Source: CAZGXQ01 sp964530195 (GTDB lineage Bacteria; Patescibacteriota; Minisyncoccia; Minisyncoccales; GBS-2). From it: 25,562 bases of DNA. Under the pieces are notes generated by a model. It was not told the origin of the DNA, ran no database searches, and worked only from the letters and a program-made list of their open reading frames with translations. Position numbers and translations under genes: made by a program. Location: contig CAZGXQ010000016.1 of assembly GCA_964530195.1 (NCBI GenBank), positions 1 through 25,562 on the forward strand, read 5' to 3'. Shown piece after piece: positions 7,634 to 14,831 of the stretch; position 1 is the stretch's first letter, and every line of letters begins with the position of its first letter.

Positions 7634-7822
7634 GAAGAGGGGTGACAGTGAAGCCGATCACGTTCACGTGATGGCAAAACGCCAGAGGGGAACTAAAAGT
7701 TCCCCCTATGGAGGGCGGAGCGAAGCGAGCTCATGCAGAATTTCTGCAATGGGCGAGCGCTGGCGCGAGAGCGCCAGGAAGCGGAACCGCAGGAGTGAGG
7801 GTGTTTGAGCGGGTGAGGGGAA
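7634..7822. repeat. Imperfect repeat unit 2, hairpin-rich, merging into tRNA-Gly
   Basis: Its anchors at 7634-7648, 7703-7713 and 7795-7819 match unit 1 in order. The last one is the true 3' end and flank of tRNA-Gly(TCC). It contains four perfect hairpins: ATCACG/CGTGAT (7657-7672), GGGGAACT/AGTTCCCC (7687-7705), TGCAGAA/TTCTGCA (7734-7748) and CTGGCGC/GCGCCAG (7760-7777). The last of these closes on GAGA, a GNRA-type tetraloop when read on the + strand. The arrangement suggests an old tandem duplication of the tRNA-Gly tail plus the sequence beyond it. Confidence 0.65.
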
Positions 7823-7879
7823 TCGAACCCCCATACCAGCCTTGGAAGGGCTGTGTAATAGCCATTATACGACACCCGC
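7808..7879 (-). tRNA. tRNA-Gly(TCC)
   Basis: Full cloverleaf on the minus strand: acceptor GCGGGTG/CACCCGC, anticodon stem CAGCC/GGCTG with loop CTTCCAA (anticodon TCC), T arm GGGGGTTCGATTCCCC, discriminator T. CCA is not encoded. It lies one base after tRNA-Pro in the same transcript, and its 3' end forms part of repeat unit 2. Confidence 0.95.
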
Positions 7880-7880
7880 G

Positions 7881-7953
7881 TCGGGGGCCGCGGACTTGAA
7901 CCGCGAATCAGACGCTCCCAAAGCGCCTATGTTACCAATTACACCAGCCCCCG
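7881..7953 (-). tRNA. tRNA-Pro(TGG)
   Basis: Minus-strand cloverleaf: acceptor CGGGGGC/GCCCCCG, anticodon stem GGCGC/GCGTC with loop TTTGGGA (anticodon TGG, G37 as usual for proline), T arm CGCGGTTCAAGTCCGCG, discriminator A, no encoded CCA. The first tRNA of a two-tRNA unit driven by the promoter at 7965-7993. Confidence 0.95.
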
Positions 7954-7964
7954 TTCTATCTATT

Positions 7965-7993
7965 TTTATAGCTTTTTGTTGGATCTTTGTCAA
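7965..7993 (-). promoter_or_regulatory. Near-consensus promoter for tRNA-Pro/tRNA-Gly
   Basis: On the minus strand, perfect TTGACA (7988-7993), a 17-bp spacer and TATAAA (7965-7970), 11 bases before the mature 5' end of tRNA-Pro. It is the strongest promoter in the window and overlaps the divergent promoter of the histidine kinase gene. Confidence 0.85.
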
Positions 7994-8008
7994 TTCTTAT
8001 GGTAATAT
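7979..8008 (+). promoter_or_regulatory. Extended -10 promoter for the histidine kinase operon, predicted leaderless
   Basis: TAATAT at 8003-8008 is preceded by TGG, an extended -10 (TGN) arrangement. A poor -35, TTGGAT, lies 18 bp upstream at 7979-7984. The ATG at 8015 follows 6 bases after the -10, so the start of transcription would fall on the start codon. Confidence 0.5.
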
Positions 8009-8014
8009 TAAAGT

Positions 8015-8947
8015 ATGATTAGTTTTAAAATTTTTTCAGAATGTAAAAAATATAAAATTCCTCTTTGGCAATGTCCTCAATTTCTTTTTTTAATTCTTGG
8101 GTTGGTGATTATTTTTTCAATTATTTTTACCTATCTTATCGGAGCAAAATACATTCAAGATTTGGCCACTTTAACTCTTTTAATTTGCTTTCTTACTATT
8201 GTTTTATTTATTTTAGCCTTTTCGATAGTTAATTCTTTTGAAAATTTGCTTTCTGTTTCGAGATTGAAATCAGAATTTATTGAAATTGTTTCACACTCTC
8301 TTCGCACTCCTTTAACAAATCTTAATTGGACGATTGATTTTTTTCTTACCAAAAACCCAAATAAAATCGAAAAAGAACAAATTGAACAACTTCGATTTTT
8401 AAAAGAAAACTCAAAAAGAATGGAAGATTTAATTTCAAAGCTTTTAATTGTTTCTCGTTTAGAAGATCCTACTTTTTTTCAATCAAAAGAAGAAATTTCT
8501 ATAGAAGAAATTCTTAACGAAATAATTCAAAAAGCTAAAGATAAAATCGAAAAACTAAAACTCAATCTCGAACTTAAAATTCAAAAAGATCTACCCAAAA
8601 TTTTTGCTAATCCCTTTTATTTAAAAATAGTTTTGGAAAGTCTTTTAGACAATGCAATTTGCTACAATAAAGAAAGTGGGAAAATTGAAATTGAACTTGA
8701 AAAAAAGGGTAAAAATATCTACTTTGAAATAAAAGATACTGGAGTGGGTATTCCAAAAGAAGACCAAAAATACATTTTTCAAAAGTTTTTTCGATCTGAA
8801 AACATAGCAAAGTTTCAAATACCAGGTACTGGACTTTCGCTCTTCATTACAAAAAAAATAATTGAAAATTTAGGGGGTAAAATTGGGTTTGAATCAATAG
8901 AAAATAAAGGGTCGAGATTTTGGTTTTTAATACCAACAAAAAAATGA
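8015..8947 (+). CDS. Membrane sensor histidine kinase of pilus cluster 1
   Basis: Autophosphorylates on His and passes phosphate to receiver proteins. The 310 residues contain two transmembrane helices (about 22-43 and 50-75) with almost no loop between them, so it has no extracytoplasmic sensor domain. The HisKA H-box is VSHSLRTPLTNL (92-103, His94). The HATPase domain has the N box LLDNAICYN (210-218, Asn213), G1 DTGVGIP (241-247), an F box in FQKFFRS and G2 GTGLSL (271-276). The signal is probably sensed in the membrane or by a partner. Its TGA overlaps the ATG of a receiver gene (8944-8947), so the two form a cognate pair. First gene of the cluster 1 operon. Confidence 0.93.
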   Translation: MISFKIFSECKKYKIPLWQCPQFLFLILGLVIIFSIIFTYLIGAKYIQDLATLTLLICFLTIVLFILAFSIVNSFENLLSVSRLKSEFIEIVSHSLRTPLTNLNWTIDFFLTKNPNKIEKEQIEQLRFLKENSKRMEDLISKLLIVSRLEDPTFFQSKEEISIEEILNEIIQKAKDKIEKLKLNLELKIQKDLPKIFANPFYLKIVLESLLDNAICYNKESGKIEIELEKKGKNIYFEIKDTGVGIPKEDQKYIFQKFFRSENIAKFQIPGTGLSLFITKKIIENLGGKIGFESIENKGSRFWFLIPTKK

Positions 8948-9309
8948 AAAAAATTTTAATCATTGAAGATGAAATGGCTTTACAGGAAAGTTTAGGAGGG
9001 TTATTAAGCGAAAAGGGCTATCAAGTAATTTCAGCTTTGGATGGAGAAACAGGGTTGAATTTAGCAAAAAAAGAAAACCCTGATTTGATATTGTTAGATT
9101 TAATTTTACCTAAAATGTCAGGTTTTGAGGTATTAGAAGAACTAAAAAAGGATTTAAAAACCAAAGAAATTCCAGTAATTGTTTTAACAAATTTAGAAGG
9201 AATTGGCGATGTAGAAAAAGTTATTGCATTAGGCGCAAAAAGTTATTTAGTAAAAGCTGAATACACTTTAGAAGAAGTAGTAGAAAAAATCGAAAAAGCT
9301 TTAAAATAA
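8944..9309 (+). CDS. Stand-alone receiver (CheY-like) protein, cluster 1
   Basis: A single REC domain of 121 residues with no output domain. It shows the acidic pocket EDE (8-10), phospho-acceptor Asp52 in LLDLILP, the switch Thr in VLTN and the conserved Lys in LVKA. The start chosen is the ATG at 8944 (MKKILIIEDE), which gives the ATGA overlap with the kinase; the frame is open eight codons further up but that would lie inside the kinase gene. Only 3 bases separate it from pilB. Lacking a DNA-binding part, it must act by protein contact, and the neighbouring PilB ATPase or another pilus protein is the obvious candidate (inference). A similar protein adjoins the second pilB. Confidence 0.93.
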   Translation: MKKILIIEDEMALQESLGGLLSEKGYQVISALDGETGLNLAKKENPDLILLDLILPKMSGFEVLEELKKDLKTKEIPVIVLTNLEGIGDVEKVIALGAKSYLVKAEYTLEEVVEKIEKALK

Positions 9310-9312
9310 AAA

Positions 9313-11061
9313 ATGATTATTGAGCCACAACAATTAAAAGCTTTTTTAATCGATGCAAAATTGATTACTGAAGAAAAGTTTGAAGAGTGTCAAAGGAAAG
9401 CAAAAGAGAGCAAAAAAAGTATAGATGAAATTTTAATTTCAGAAGGAATTGTTACTCAAGATCAATTAATAAAGCTTAAAGCTTATATTTTAGGTATTCC
9501 TTTCGTTAATTTAGAAAAAGAAATAGTTGATCCAGAGGTTTTAAAAATAATTCCAGAACCGATAGCCAAAACCCACAATATAGTTGCTTTTAGAAAAAGA
9601 GGAAAAGATTTAGAAGTAGCAATGCTTGATCCTGAGGACTTAAAAATATTGGAATTTCTTAAAAAAACCACAGACTTAAAAATTTTACCAAGATTAACTA
9701 CTCTAGAATCAATCAAAAATCTTTTAAGACAATATCAAAAAACTCTAAGTGCGGAATTTGGCGAGCTTATTAAAAAGGAAGCTGAAGGAATTAAAACAAT
9801 TGAAGAAGAGGAGGTTTTTAAAGAAAAAACTGAGTTAGAAAAAATAGCAAAAGAGTTGCCTATAATTCGAATTGTGGATGTTTTGATAAAACATGCTATT
9901 TTAGAAAGAGCTTCAGATATTCATATTGAACCAATGGAAAAAGAAGTTTTGGTGAGATATCGGATTGATGGAATTTTGAGAGATGCAATGACCTTACCAA
10001 AAACTACCGCACCTGGAATTGTTGCTAGAATTAAAATTCTGGCAAATTTGAAATTGGACGAACATAGAATACCTCAGGATGGGAGATTCAAGGTTGAAAC
10101 CGATGAATATAAATACGCAATTAGAGTTTCTGTTTTACCGGTTTATGATGGAGAAAAAGTAGTAATGAGGCTTTTACCAGAAAGTGCTAAGGCTTTTACT
10201 TTAGAGGAATTAGGATTGAGGGGAAAAGCATTAAAGGATGTTGAAATCAATTTAAAAAGACCAACAGGAATGATTTTAGTCACAGGACCTACAGGTTCTG
10301 GGAAAACTACAACTTTATATTCAATGATTTCAATTTTAAATACAGAAGCAGTGAATATTTCTACAATTGAAGATCCCATAGAGTATAGAATTCCAAGAGT
10401 TAATCAAACACAAGTTAATCCTAAGGTTGGCTTAACCTTTGCCTCAGGTCTAAGAGCTTTATTAAGGCAAGATCCAGATATTATTATGGTCGGGGAAATT
10501 AGAGACACAGAAACAGCTTCTTTAGCTATTAATGCTGCACTAACAGGACACTTAGTTTTATCCACTTTACATACCAATTCTGCAGCCGGAGCCATTCCTA
10601 GGCTTATTGATATGAAGGTGGAACCCTTTTTAATTTCTTCTACTTTAAATTTGATAATTGCTCAAAGATTAGTAAGAAAGCTTTATGGAGAAAAGGAGAA
10701 ATATTTTTTGACCCCAGCCCAATTGGATAATATTGCAAAATATTGCAATCCAGACAGAATTTTGGAAATTTTAGTTGAAGAAAAATTAGCAAAACCCAAC
10801 CAGTCTTTAACAAAGGTTCCATTTTTTAGACCCGTACCTCAAAAGGAATGTCCTGATGGATACAAAGGAAGAATTGGTATTTTTGAAGTTTTGCCAGTAA
10901 CTCCTAAAATAAAGGAGCTAATTGTAAAAGAAGCTACATCAGATGAAATTCAGATTGCAGCTCAAAAAGAAGGAATGAGGACAATGGTTGAAGATGGATT
11001 TGTAAAAGCAGCTCAAGGGATAACTTCAATTGAAGAGGTATTAAGAGTAATTATTGAATAA
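9313..11061 (+). CDS. pilB: Type IV pilus extension ATPase PilB, copy 1 (zinc site lost)
   Basis: Hexameric ATPase that drives pilin assembly from the cytoplasmic side. The 582 residues comprise an N-terminal MshEN-like domain (about 5-140, ISEGIVTQDQLIKL), the linker ASDIHIEP (200-207), RYRIDGILRD, Walker A GPTGSGKT (325-332), the Asp box STIEDPIEY, Walker B DPDIIMVGEIRD (387-398), and the His box TGHLVLSTLHTN (411-422). The C-terminal region, where PilB/GspE proteins normally have two CxxC pairs, has only isolated Cys478 and Cys513, so the tetracysteine zinc site is missing. A roughly 50-residue Lys-rich segment (455-510) fills that place. Starts 3 bases after the receiver gene; pilM follows 3 bases on. 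The second copy in this window keeps all four cysteines. Confidence 0.95.
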   Translation: MIIEPQQLKAFLIDAKLITEEKFEECQRKAKESKKSIDEILISEGIVTQDQLIKLKAYILGIPFVNLEKEIVDPEVLKIIPEPIAKTHNIVAFRKRGKDLEVAMLDPEDLKILEFLKKTTDLKILPRLTTLESIKNLLRQYQKTLSAEFGELIKKEAEGIKTIEEEEVFKEKTELEKIAKELPIIRIVDVLIKHAILERASDIHIEPMEKEVLVRYRIDGILRDAMTLPKTTAPGIVARIKILANLKLDEHRIPQDGRFKVETDEYKYAIRVSVLPVYDGEKVVMRLLPESAKAFTLEELGLRGKALKDVEINLKRPTGMILVTGPTGSGKTTTLYSMISILNTEAVNISTIEDPIEYRIPRVNQTQVNPKVGLTFASGLRALLRQDPDIIMVGEIRDTETASLAINAALTGHLVLSTLHTNSAAGAIPRLIDMKVEPFLISSTLNLIIAQRLVRKLYGEKEKYFLTPAQLDNIAKYCNPDRILEILVEEKLAKPNQSLTKVPFFRPVPQKECPDGYKGRIGIFEVLPVTPKIKELIVKEATSDEIQIAAQKEGMRTMVEDGFVKAAQGITSIEEVLRVIIE

Positions 11062-11064
11062 AAT

Positions 11065-12171
11065 ATGTTTCAAGTCCTAAGTTTAAATCCAGAATTTTTT
11101 GGTTTAGAAATTTCGGACTTTTCAATAAAGACCCTATTTTTGAGAAAGAGAAGAAATGCTTTAAAAGCAATTAATTTTTCTAAAATAAAAATTCCTTCTG
11201 GAATAGTTCAAGAAGGCGAGATAAAAGACGAAGAAAGATTAGCAAGTTTAATCAAAGAAGCGATAAAAAAAGGAAAAATAAAAACAAAATACGTTGTGAC
11301 CTCTCTTCCAGAAAATAAGATTTTCTTAGAAATGATTCAAATGCCAAAATTAAGCGAAGAAGAATTAAAATCAGCAATTGTCTTTGAAGCCGAAAACTAT
11401 ATCCCCCTTCCGTTAGAAGAAATTATTTTAGATTTTCAAATAGTAGGTCCTGTTTATGAAGATTCTCAAAAATTAAACGTTCTTTTGGTAGCTTGTCCAA
11501 AAAAAATAGCGAATTCTTATTTAACTACCTTAAAACTTGCAGGTCTTTTTCCTTTAGCTTTTGAATCAGAAGCTTTTGCAATCACAAGAGCTTTAATTAA
11601 GAAGGAAAAAGAGGAAAGCCCAGTTCTCTTAATTGATTTTGGTGCGACAAAATCAACCTTTATAATTTCTTCTGGCAAAATACCAAAGTGTTCTTTCACT
11701 TCCCCCCTCTCAGCTCACACTCTTACAGAAGTAATTAGTAAAAACTTAAATATTTCTCTTGAAGAAGCTGAAAAGTTAAAGGTTAACTACGGGCTTGAGG
11801 AAAAAATTAAAATGGAAATTAGAAACCATGAAACTATACTCATTCACGAAAGAGGAAAAATTTTTGAAGCTTTGATTCCAGCTTTAGTAGACTTTATCCA
11901 ACAAGTTAAAAAATATCTTTACTATTGGGAAACCCATCCTATTTATCATAATTCTTCCATTGAAAGGAAAGTATCAAAGATTATACTTTGTGGGGGTGGA
12001 GCAAATTTAAAAGGATTGAGCGATTTTTTGTCTTTAGAATTAAAATTACCTGTGGAATTAGGAAATCCATGGATAAATATCACAAAAGAACCCTCAACAA
12101 AACTCAAAAATTTTAATTCACTAGAATATACGGTTGTCTTAGGATTGGTCCAAAAGGTGGTAAGTTTATGA
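11065..12171 (+). CDS. pilM: Type IV pilus assembly protein PilM, copy 1
   Basis: Cytoplasmic actin-like ATP-binding protein that docks the N-terminus of PilN to the inner face of the membrane. In 368 residues it shows the FtsA/PilM pattern: FGLEISDFSIKTLFL near the start, the PilM hallmark ENYIPLPLEE, a second phosphate loop LLIDFGATKSTFII and a C-terminal adenosine loop IILCGGGANLKGL. The first phosphate loop is weakened (GLEISDFSIK, with neither the second Asp-Ile-Gly nor Gly-Thr seen in the copy at 23685-24764). It starts 3 bases after pilB, and its TGA overlaps the next ATG (12168-12171). Confidence 0.92.
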   Translation: MFQVLSLNPEFFGLEISDFSIKTLFLRKRRNALKAINFSKIKIPSGIVQEGEIKDEERLASLIKEAIKKGKIKTKYVVTSLPENKIFLEMIQMPKLSEEELKSAIVFEAENYIPLPLEEIILDFQIVGPVYEDSQKLNVLLVACPKKIANSYLTTLKLAGLFPLAFESEAFAITRALIKKEKEESPVLLIDFGATKSTFIISSGKIPKCSFTSPLSAHTLTEVISKNLNISLEEAEKLKVNYGLEEKIKMEIRNHETILIHERGKIFEALIPALVDFIQQVKKYLYYWETHPIYHNSSIERKVSKIILCGGGANLKGLSDFLSLELKLPVELGNPWINITKEPSTKLKNFNSLEYTVVLGLVQKVVSL

Positions 12172-12710
12172 TTAATTTATTGCCAAAAGAACAAAAAATA
12201 GAAATTTCAACCTTACGAAAACTTGTTTTACTTTCGATTTGGCAAATTTTGGCAATTTGTTTTTTTGTTTCCCTTGTTTTAATTTTTCTTTTAGTAAAAG
12301 TTTTTATTGAAAGCGAAATAAAAATTAATGAGCTTTTTTTGAACCAAAAAGAAAAAGAAGTATCGTTAAATAGAGTTCTAGAAGAGAAGATAGAAAATTT
12401 TAATCTTTCGCTTTCTCAAATTTATTCCTTCTATCAAAATCAAATAATTTTCTCCGAACTCTTAAATAAAGTTTTTCAAAAAATTCCAGAGGGCATCTAT
12501 CTTACAAATTTTAATATTTCCCTCAAAGAAAAAAAGGAAAAACAACTAGATGTTACTCTATCTGGTTTTTCGCCAACTCGCGAACTTTTACTCTCTCTTA
12601 AAGACAATCTTGAAAGAGAAAAAGATTTTTCAAACATTGTTTTTCCTATTGAAACCTGGACAAAAAGAGAAAATATTTACTTTACTACAACATTTACAAT
12701 AAAAAAATGA
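12168..12710 (+). CDS. pilN: PilN-like type IV pilus inner-membrane protein, copy 1
   Basis: Bitopic membrane protein of the pilus alignment platform. The 180 residues begin MINLLPKEQK, and the INLLP motif is the known PilM-binding tail of PilN. One transmembrane helix follows (about 20-46), then a coiled-coil stretch rich in Glu/Lys and a small alpha/beta domain (FNISLKEK, LDVTLSGFSPTRE) typical of PilN. The start is fixed by the ATGA overlap with pilM. AAGGTGG lies 7 bases before the ATG, the only SD-like sequence in the window, but it is also coding sequence of pilM and may be chance. Ends in another ATGA overlap with the PilO-like gene. Confidence 0.85.
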   Translation: MINLLPKEQKIEISTLRKLVLLSIWQILAICFFVSLVLIFLLVKVFIESEIKINELFLNQKEKEVSLNRVLEEKIENFNLSLSQIYSFYQNQIIFSELLNKVFQKIPEGIYLTNFNISLKEKKEKQLDVTLSGFSPTRELLLSLKDNLEREKDFSNIVFPIETWTKRENIYFTTTFTIKK

Positions 12711-13258
12711 AGACAAAATCAAAAATTTATTTTTTGCTTTTATTTTTCCTCTTTACTATTTTCCTTTTGCTTTTTTTTACCTTTTACCTTTTAAGAGAAA
12801 TAAAAAAACAGTCCCAAAGCCTTTTAAGCTTAAAACAAAATTTAGCAGAAAAAGAAGTTAGACTAGAGAATATTCAAAATTTAAAATTAGCAGAAAAAGA
12901 AATTGCCCAAGATCTAGAAAGAATAGAAAAAATTTTCTTCAACAAAGAGGCACCGATTGATTTTATTAATTTTTTAGAAAAAGTTTCTCAAGATTGCGAA
13001 GTCGTAATCGAAAAAATATCTCCACTCCCCTCCACCAAAGCCCCAACCCCTCATTTTTCTTATCTTGAGTTTCAAATGACTGGGGTTTCTAGTTTTAAGG
13101 GGGCTGTTTGCTTTTTGAGAAAATTAGAATTTGGACCCTACTTGATTCAAGTGTTAAGTTTGAATTTGGGTAAATTAACGAAAGAAGAATTAAAGAATGA
13201 AACCCTTCAAGGTCCTTTTTTAAACTTGGGTATTGTTTTTAGAGCTTATACAAAATGA
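12707..13258 (+). CDS. pilO: PilO-like type IV pilus inner-membrane protein, copy 1
   Basis: A 183-residue protein with one N-terminal transmembrane helix (about 7-28, very Phe/Leu-rich), a coiled coil (about 30-75) and a C-terminal ferredoxin-like domain that begins near FINFLEKVSQDCEVVIEKI. Order, size and topology match PilO, which pairs with PilN. Sequence identity to PilO is not strong by eye, so the name rests on position after pilM-pilN and on the fold pattern. ATGA overlaps at both ends tie it to its neighbours. Confidence 0.75.
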   Translation: MKTKSKIYFLLLFFLFTIFLLLFFTFYLLREIKKQSQSLLSLKQNLAEKEVRLENIQNLKLAEKEIAQDLERIEKIFFNKEAPIDFINFLEKVSQDCEVVIEKISPLPSTKAPTPHFSYLEFQMTGVSSFKGAVCFLRKLEFGPYLIQVLSLNLGKLTKEELKNETLQGPFLNLGIVFRAYTK

Positions 13259-13554
13259 AAATTAAATTTTTTGAAAAATTTGACATTAAAAAAATATCAA
13301 GAATAATTGAGCTTTGTGCCCAAAAAGCTATTTTTACCTTCTTTTTTCTTTTTTTGATCGGAATGATTTTGGGAGGAATTTTATTTTTAAAATATTTCTT
13401 TTTTGTTCAAAGGGCTAAAATAAGTATTGGAAAAGAACCCTTAAGATTAGAACGAAAAATTTACAATCAGGTCTTAAAAGCTTGGGAAGAAAGAGAATTA
13501 AAATTTGAAAAAGCGCACGAAGAAATTTTTCAAGATTTTTTTAAAGAGGATTGA
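13255..13554 (+). CDS. Small single-pass membrane protein of unknown function, last gene of cluster 1
   Basis: A 99-residue product not recognised. It has a charged N-terminus (1-27), one transmembrane helix (about 28-52, FFFLFLIGMILGGILFLKYFF) and a charged, probably helical cytoplasmic or exterior tail rich in Glu/Lys that ends FFKED. There is no pilin signal, no Cys and no known motif. The ATGA overlap with the PilO-like gene shows it belongs to the operon. It holds the same position after pilO as the 87-residue membrane protein of cluster 2, but the two show no clear sequence similarity. A PilP-like role is a guess from position only. Confidence 0.75.
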   Translation: MKIKFFEKFDIKKISRIIELCAQKAIFTFFFLFLIGMILGGILFLKYFFFVQRAKISIGKEPLRLERKIYNQVLKAWEERELKFEKAHEEIFQDFFKED

Positions 13555-13579
13555 TTTTTTTGAATTTTTTAGCTAAAAT
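13551..13579 (+). promoter_or_regulatory. Promoter for tRNA-Arg(TCT)/tRNA-His
   Basis: TTGATT (13551-13556), a 17-bp spacer and TAAAAT (13574-13579), 15 bases before the mature tRNA 5' end. The -35 overlaps the last codons of the preceding membrane protein gene. Confidence 0.75.
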
Positions 13580-13594
13580 TATTTTTGAAAATTT

Positions 13595-13666
13595 GTCCCC
13601 ATAGCTCAATGGATAGAGCTCCTGCCTTCTAAGCAGGCGATCCAGGTTCGACTCCTGGTGGGGACA
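13595..13666 (+). tRNA. tRNA-Arg(TCT)
   Basis: Acceptor GTCCCCA/TGGGGAC, anticodon stem CCTGC/GCAGG with loop CTTCTAA (anticodon TCT), T arm CCAGGTTCGACTCCTGG, discriminator A, no encoded CCA. First of a pair with tRNA-His, 3 bases apart. Confidence 0.95.
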
Positions 13667-13669
13667 CAC

Positions 13670-13743
13670 GGTGGCCGTAGCTCAATTGGCAGAGCACCTG
13701 GCTGTGGCCCAGGTGGTTGCGCGTTCGAGTCGCGTCGGCCACC
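13670..13743 (+). tRNA. tRNA-His(GTG)
   Basis: Anticodon stem CCTGG/CCAGG with loop CTGTGGC (anticodon GTG). Acceptor GTGGCCG/CGGCCAC with an encoded G(-1) at 13670 facing C73 at 13743, the histidine identity pair. No CCA is encoded. The next base, 13744, is already the last base of the opposing htrA gene. Confidence 0.95.
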
Positions 13744-14769
13744 CTATTCTCTCTCTCTTAATTTAGCTTTGAGTTCAATTACCTTCCCCTCTCTCAAAAC
13801 TTTAAGCGTAATTTCTTCATTATATTGACACTTTGAGAGAATGTCTGCCAAAGGATTTTCCTCAGTAATTTTTTCTCCATTTATTTCTAAAATGATATCA
13901 TATTCTTTAAGTCCGGCTTTTTCAGCAGGAGAATCTTTAATTATTGCGGGTTCTCCAAAAGTTTCTCTGACAATTAATGCTCCATAATCTACTGGTAGTT
14001 TGTGAAAGGTTGAAATTTCTGGAGTTAAAATCACATACCTTACTCCCAAAAATGGTCTTTTTAATTTTCCATATTTTTTTACTTCTTTCAAAATAGCTTT
14101 GGCATAATTAATAGGAATTGCAAATCCAATATTTTCTGCCCCCATTACCATTGCAGTGTTTACTCCAATTGCTTTAGCTTCCATATTTACTAAAGGACCT
14201 CCTGAATTTCCAGGATTAATAGCTGCATCTGTTTGAATTAAACCCCTCAATGTTGAAGCTTTAAAAGGCATCCCTCCAAAGGCAGTAATTTTTCTTGAAA
14301 GTCCAGAAACTATTCCAGCTGAAATAGTGTCTTCAAATTCGCCCAGAGGATTTCCAATTGCAATTACGGTTTCCCCCAATTCAATTTTGTCTGAATCTCC
14401 CATTTCCAAAAAAGGGAGATCTTTTCCTTCAATTTTTAAAATTGCAATATCAACCAAAGGATCTCTTGCTAAGACTTTAGCTTGAAATTTATGCTCTGGA
14501 TCTAAAATTACTGTATAATCTGCTTCAGTATCTGCTACCACATGGTTGCAAGTTATAATGTATCCATCAGGAGAAACAATAAAACCCGATCCTCCTCCAA
14601 TTTTTGTTTTTTCCCTTTCCTTTTTTATTTTTGGGAAAATAAATTCTTGACCGCCAAAAGGGAAAAAATAAAACCCTTCTACTTTTGGAAGGTCTTTTGA
14701 AATAACAATAGTAATTACTGCTGGGCAAACTTTCTTTGCTATTTCAACTATTGGCGATTTTTTTGGCAT
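13744..14769 (-). CDS. htrA: HtrA/DegP-type serine protease with PDZ domain, no visible export signal
   Basis: Trypsin-fold protease for damaged proteins. The 341 residues (from the chosen start) show the triad His76 (TCNHVVAD), Asp107 (DPLVDIAIL) and Ser189 (NPGNSGGPL), followed by one PDZ domain (about 240-340, SPAEKAGLKEYDIILEING). The start chosen is ATG 14769 (MPKKSPIVEI), because TAAAAT lies exactly 7 bases upstream. The frame is open 13 codons further, to 14808, but that would include the promoter. Neither start gives a transmembrane helix or signal peptide, although this family usually works outside the cytoplasm. It therefore looks cytoplasmic or uses an unrecognised route. The stop codon abuts tRNA-His, which is read toward it, with no gap. 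Confidence 0.92.
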   Translation of the reverse strand: MPKKSPIVEIAKKVCPAVITIVISKDLPKVEGFYFFPFGGQEFIFPKIKKEREKTKIGGGSGFIVSPDGYIITCNHVVADTEADYTVILDPEHKFQAKVLARDPLVDIAILKIEGKDLPFLEMGDSDKIELGETVIAIGNPLGEFEDTISAGIVSGLSRKITAFGGMPFKASTLRGLIQTDAAINPGNSGGPLVNMEAKAIGVNTAMVMGAENIGFAIPINYAKAILKEVKKYGKLKRPFLGVRYVILTPEISTFHKLPVDYGALIVRETFGEPAIIKDSPAEKAGLKEYDIILEINGEKITEENPLADILSKCQYNEEITLKVLREGKVIELKAKLRERE

Positions 14770-14776
14770 TTTTATA

Positions 14777-14805
14777 ATTTTAACATAAACTCCCCTTTTC
14801 AACAA
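14777..14805 (-). promoter_or_regulatory. htrA promoter, predicted leaderless
   Basis: Minus strand: TTGTTG (14800-14805), a 17-bp spacer and TAAAAT (14777-14782), then 7 bases and ATG. The -35 overlaps that of the divergent tRNA promoter. Confidence 0.7.
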
Positions 14806-14824
14806 CAAGAAAAAATGCTAAAAT
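14796..14824 (+). promoter_or_regulatory. Promoter of the four-tRNA cluster, -10 seven bases before the tRNA
   Basis: TTTTCA (14796-14801), a 17-bp spacer and TAAAAT (14819-14824). Only 7 bases separate the -10 from the mature 5' end of tRNA-Arg(CCT), so transcription may begin at tRNA position 1. The -35 is weak. Confidence 0.6.
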
Positions 14825-14831
14825 AATTAAA

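Larger units (their letters stand above)
7282..7807. other. 526-bp gap without a credible gene: terminator plus GC-rich hairpin block
   Basis: After the rny terminator, 7358-7447 is plain AT-rich sequence with only a weak GTTCG/CGAAC hairpin (7410-7437). From 7448 to tRNA-Gly the base composition jumps: 7501-7560 is 38 of 60 G or C, against roughly one third in neighbouring genes. This part is made of nested palindromes and two related units, listed separately. Short frames across it encode Ala/Arg/Gly-rich peptides and run into the tRNAs, so they are not genes. It does not show the conserved cores of RNase P RNA or tmRNA. Confidence 0.7.

Noticed and set aside
7358..7807. RNase P RNA, tmRNA or 6S RNA in the structured gap
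   Set aside because: The conserved RNase P core and the tRNA-like ends of tmRNA are not found on either strand. A 6S-like long hairpin is not convincing because the region is made of separate short stems.
7448..7822. CRISPR array
   Set aside because: Only two diverged units are present, with no uniform repeats or spacers and no cas genes in the window.
7693..7899. Open frames on both strands over the hairpin block and tRNA-Gly/tRNA-Pro
   Set aside because: They run through two certain tRNA genes and palindromes, are rich in Ala/Arg/Gly/Pro unlike every real protein here, and have no promoter or start context.
8920..8943. Eight-codon extension of the first receiver protein
   Set aside because: The REC fold begins at MKKILIIEDE, and the ATGA overlap with the kinase gene supports 8944.
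14770..14808. Thirteen-codon N-terminal extension of HtrA
   Set aside because: It would cover the TAAAAT/TTGTTG promoter and adds no signal peptide; the ATG at 14769 fits the spacing seen at other genes.
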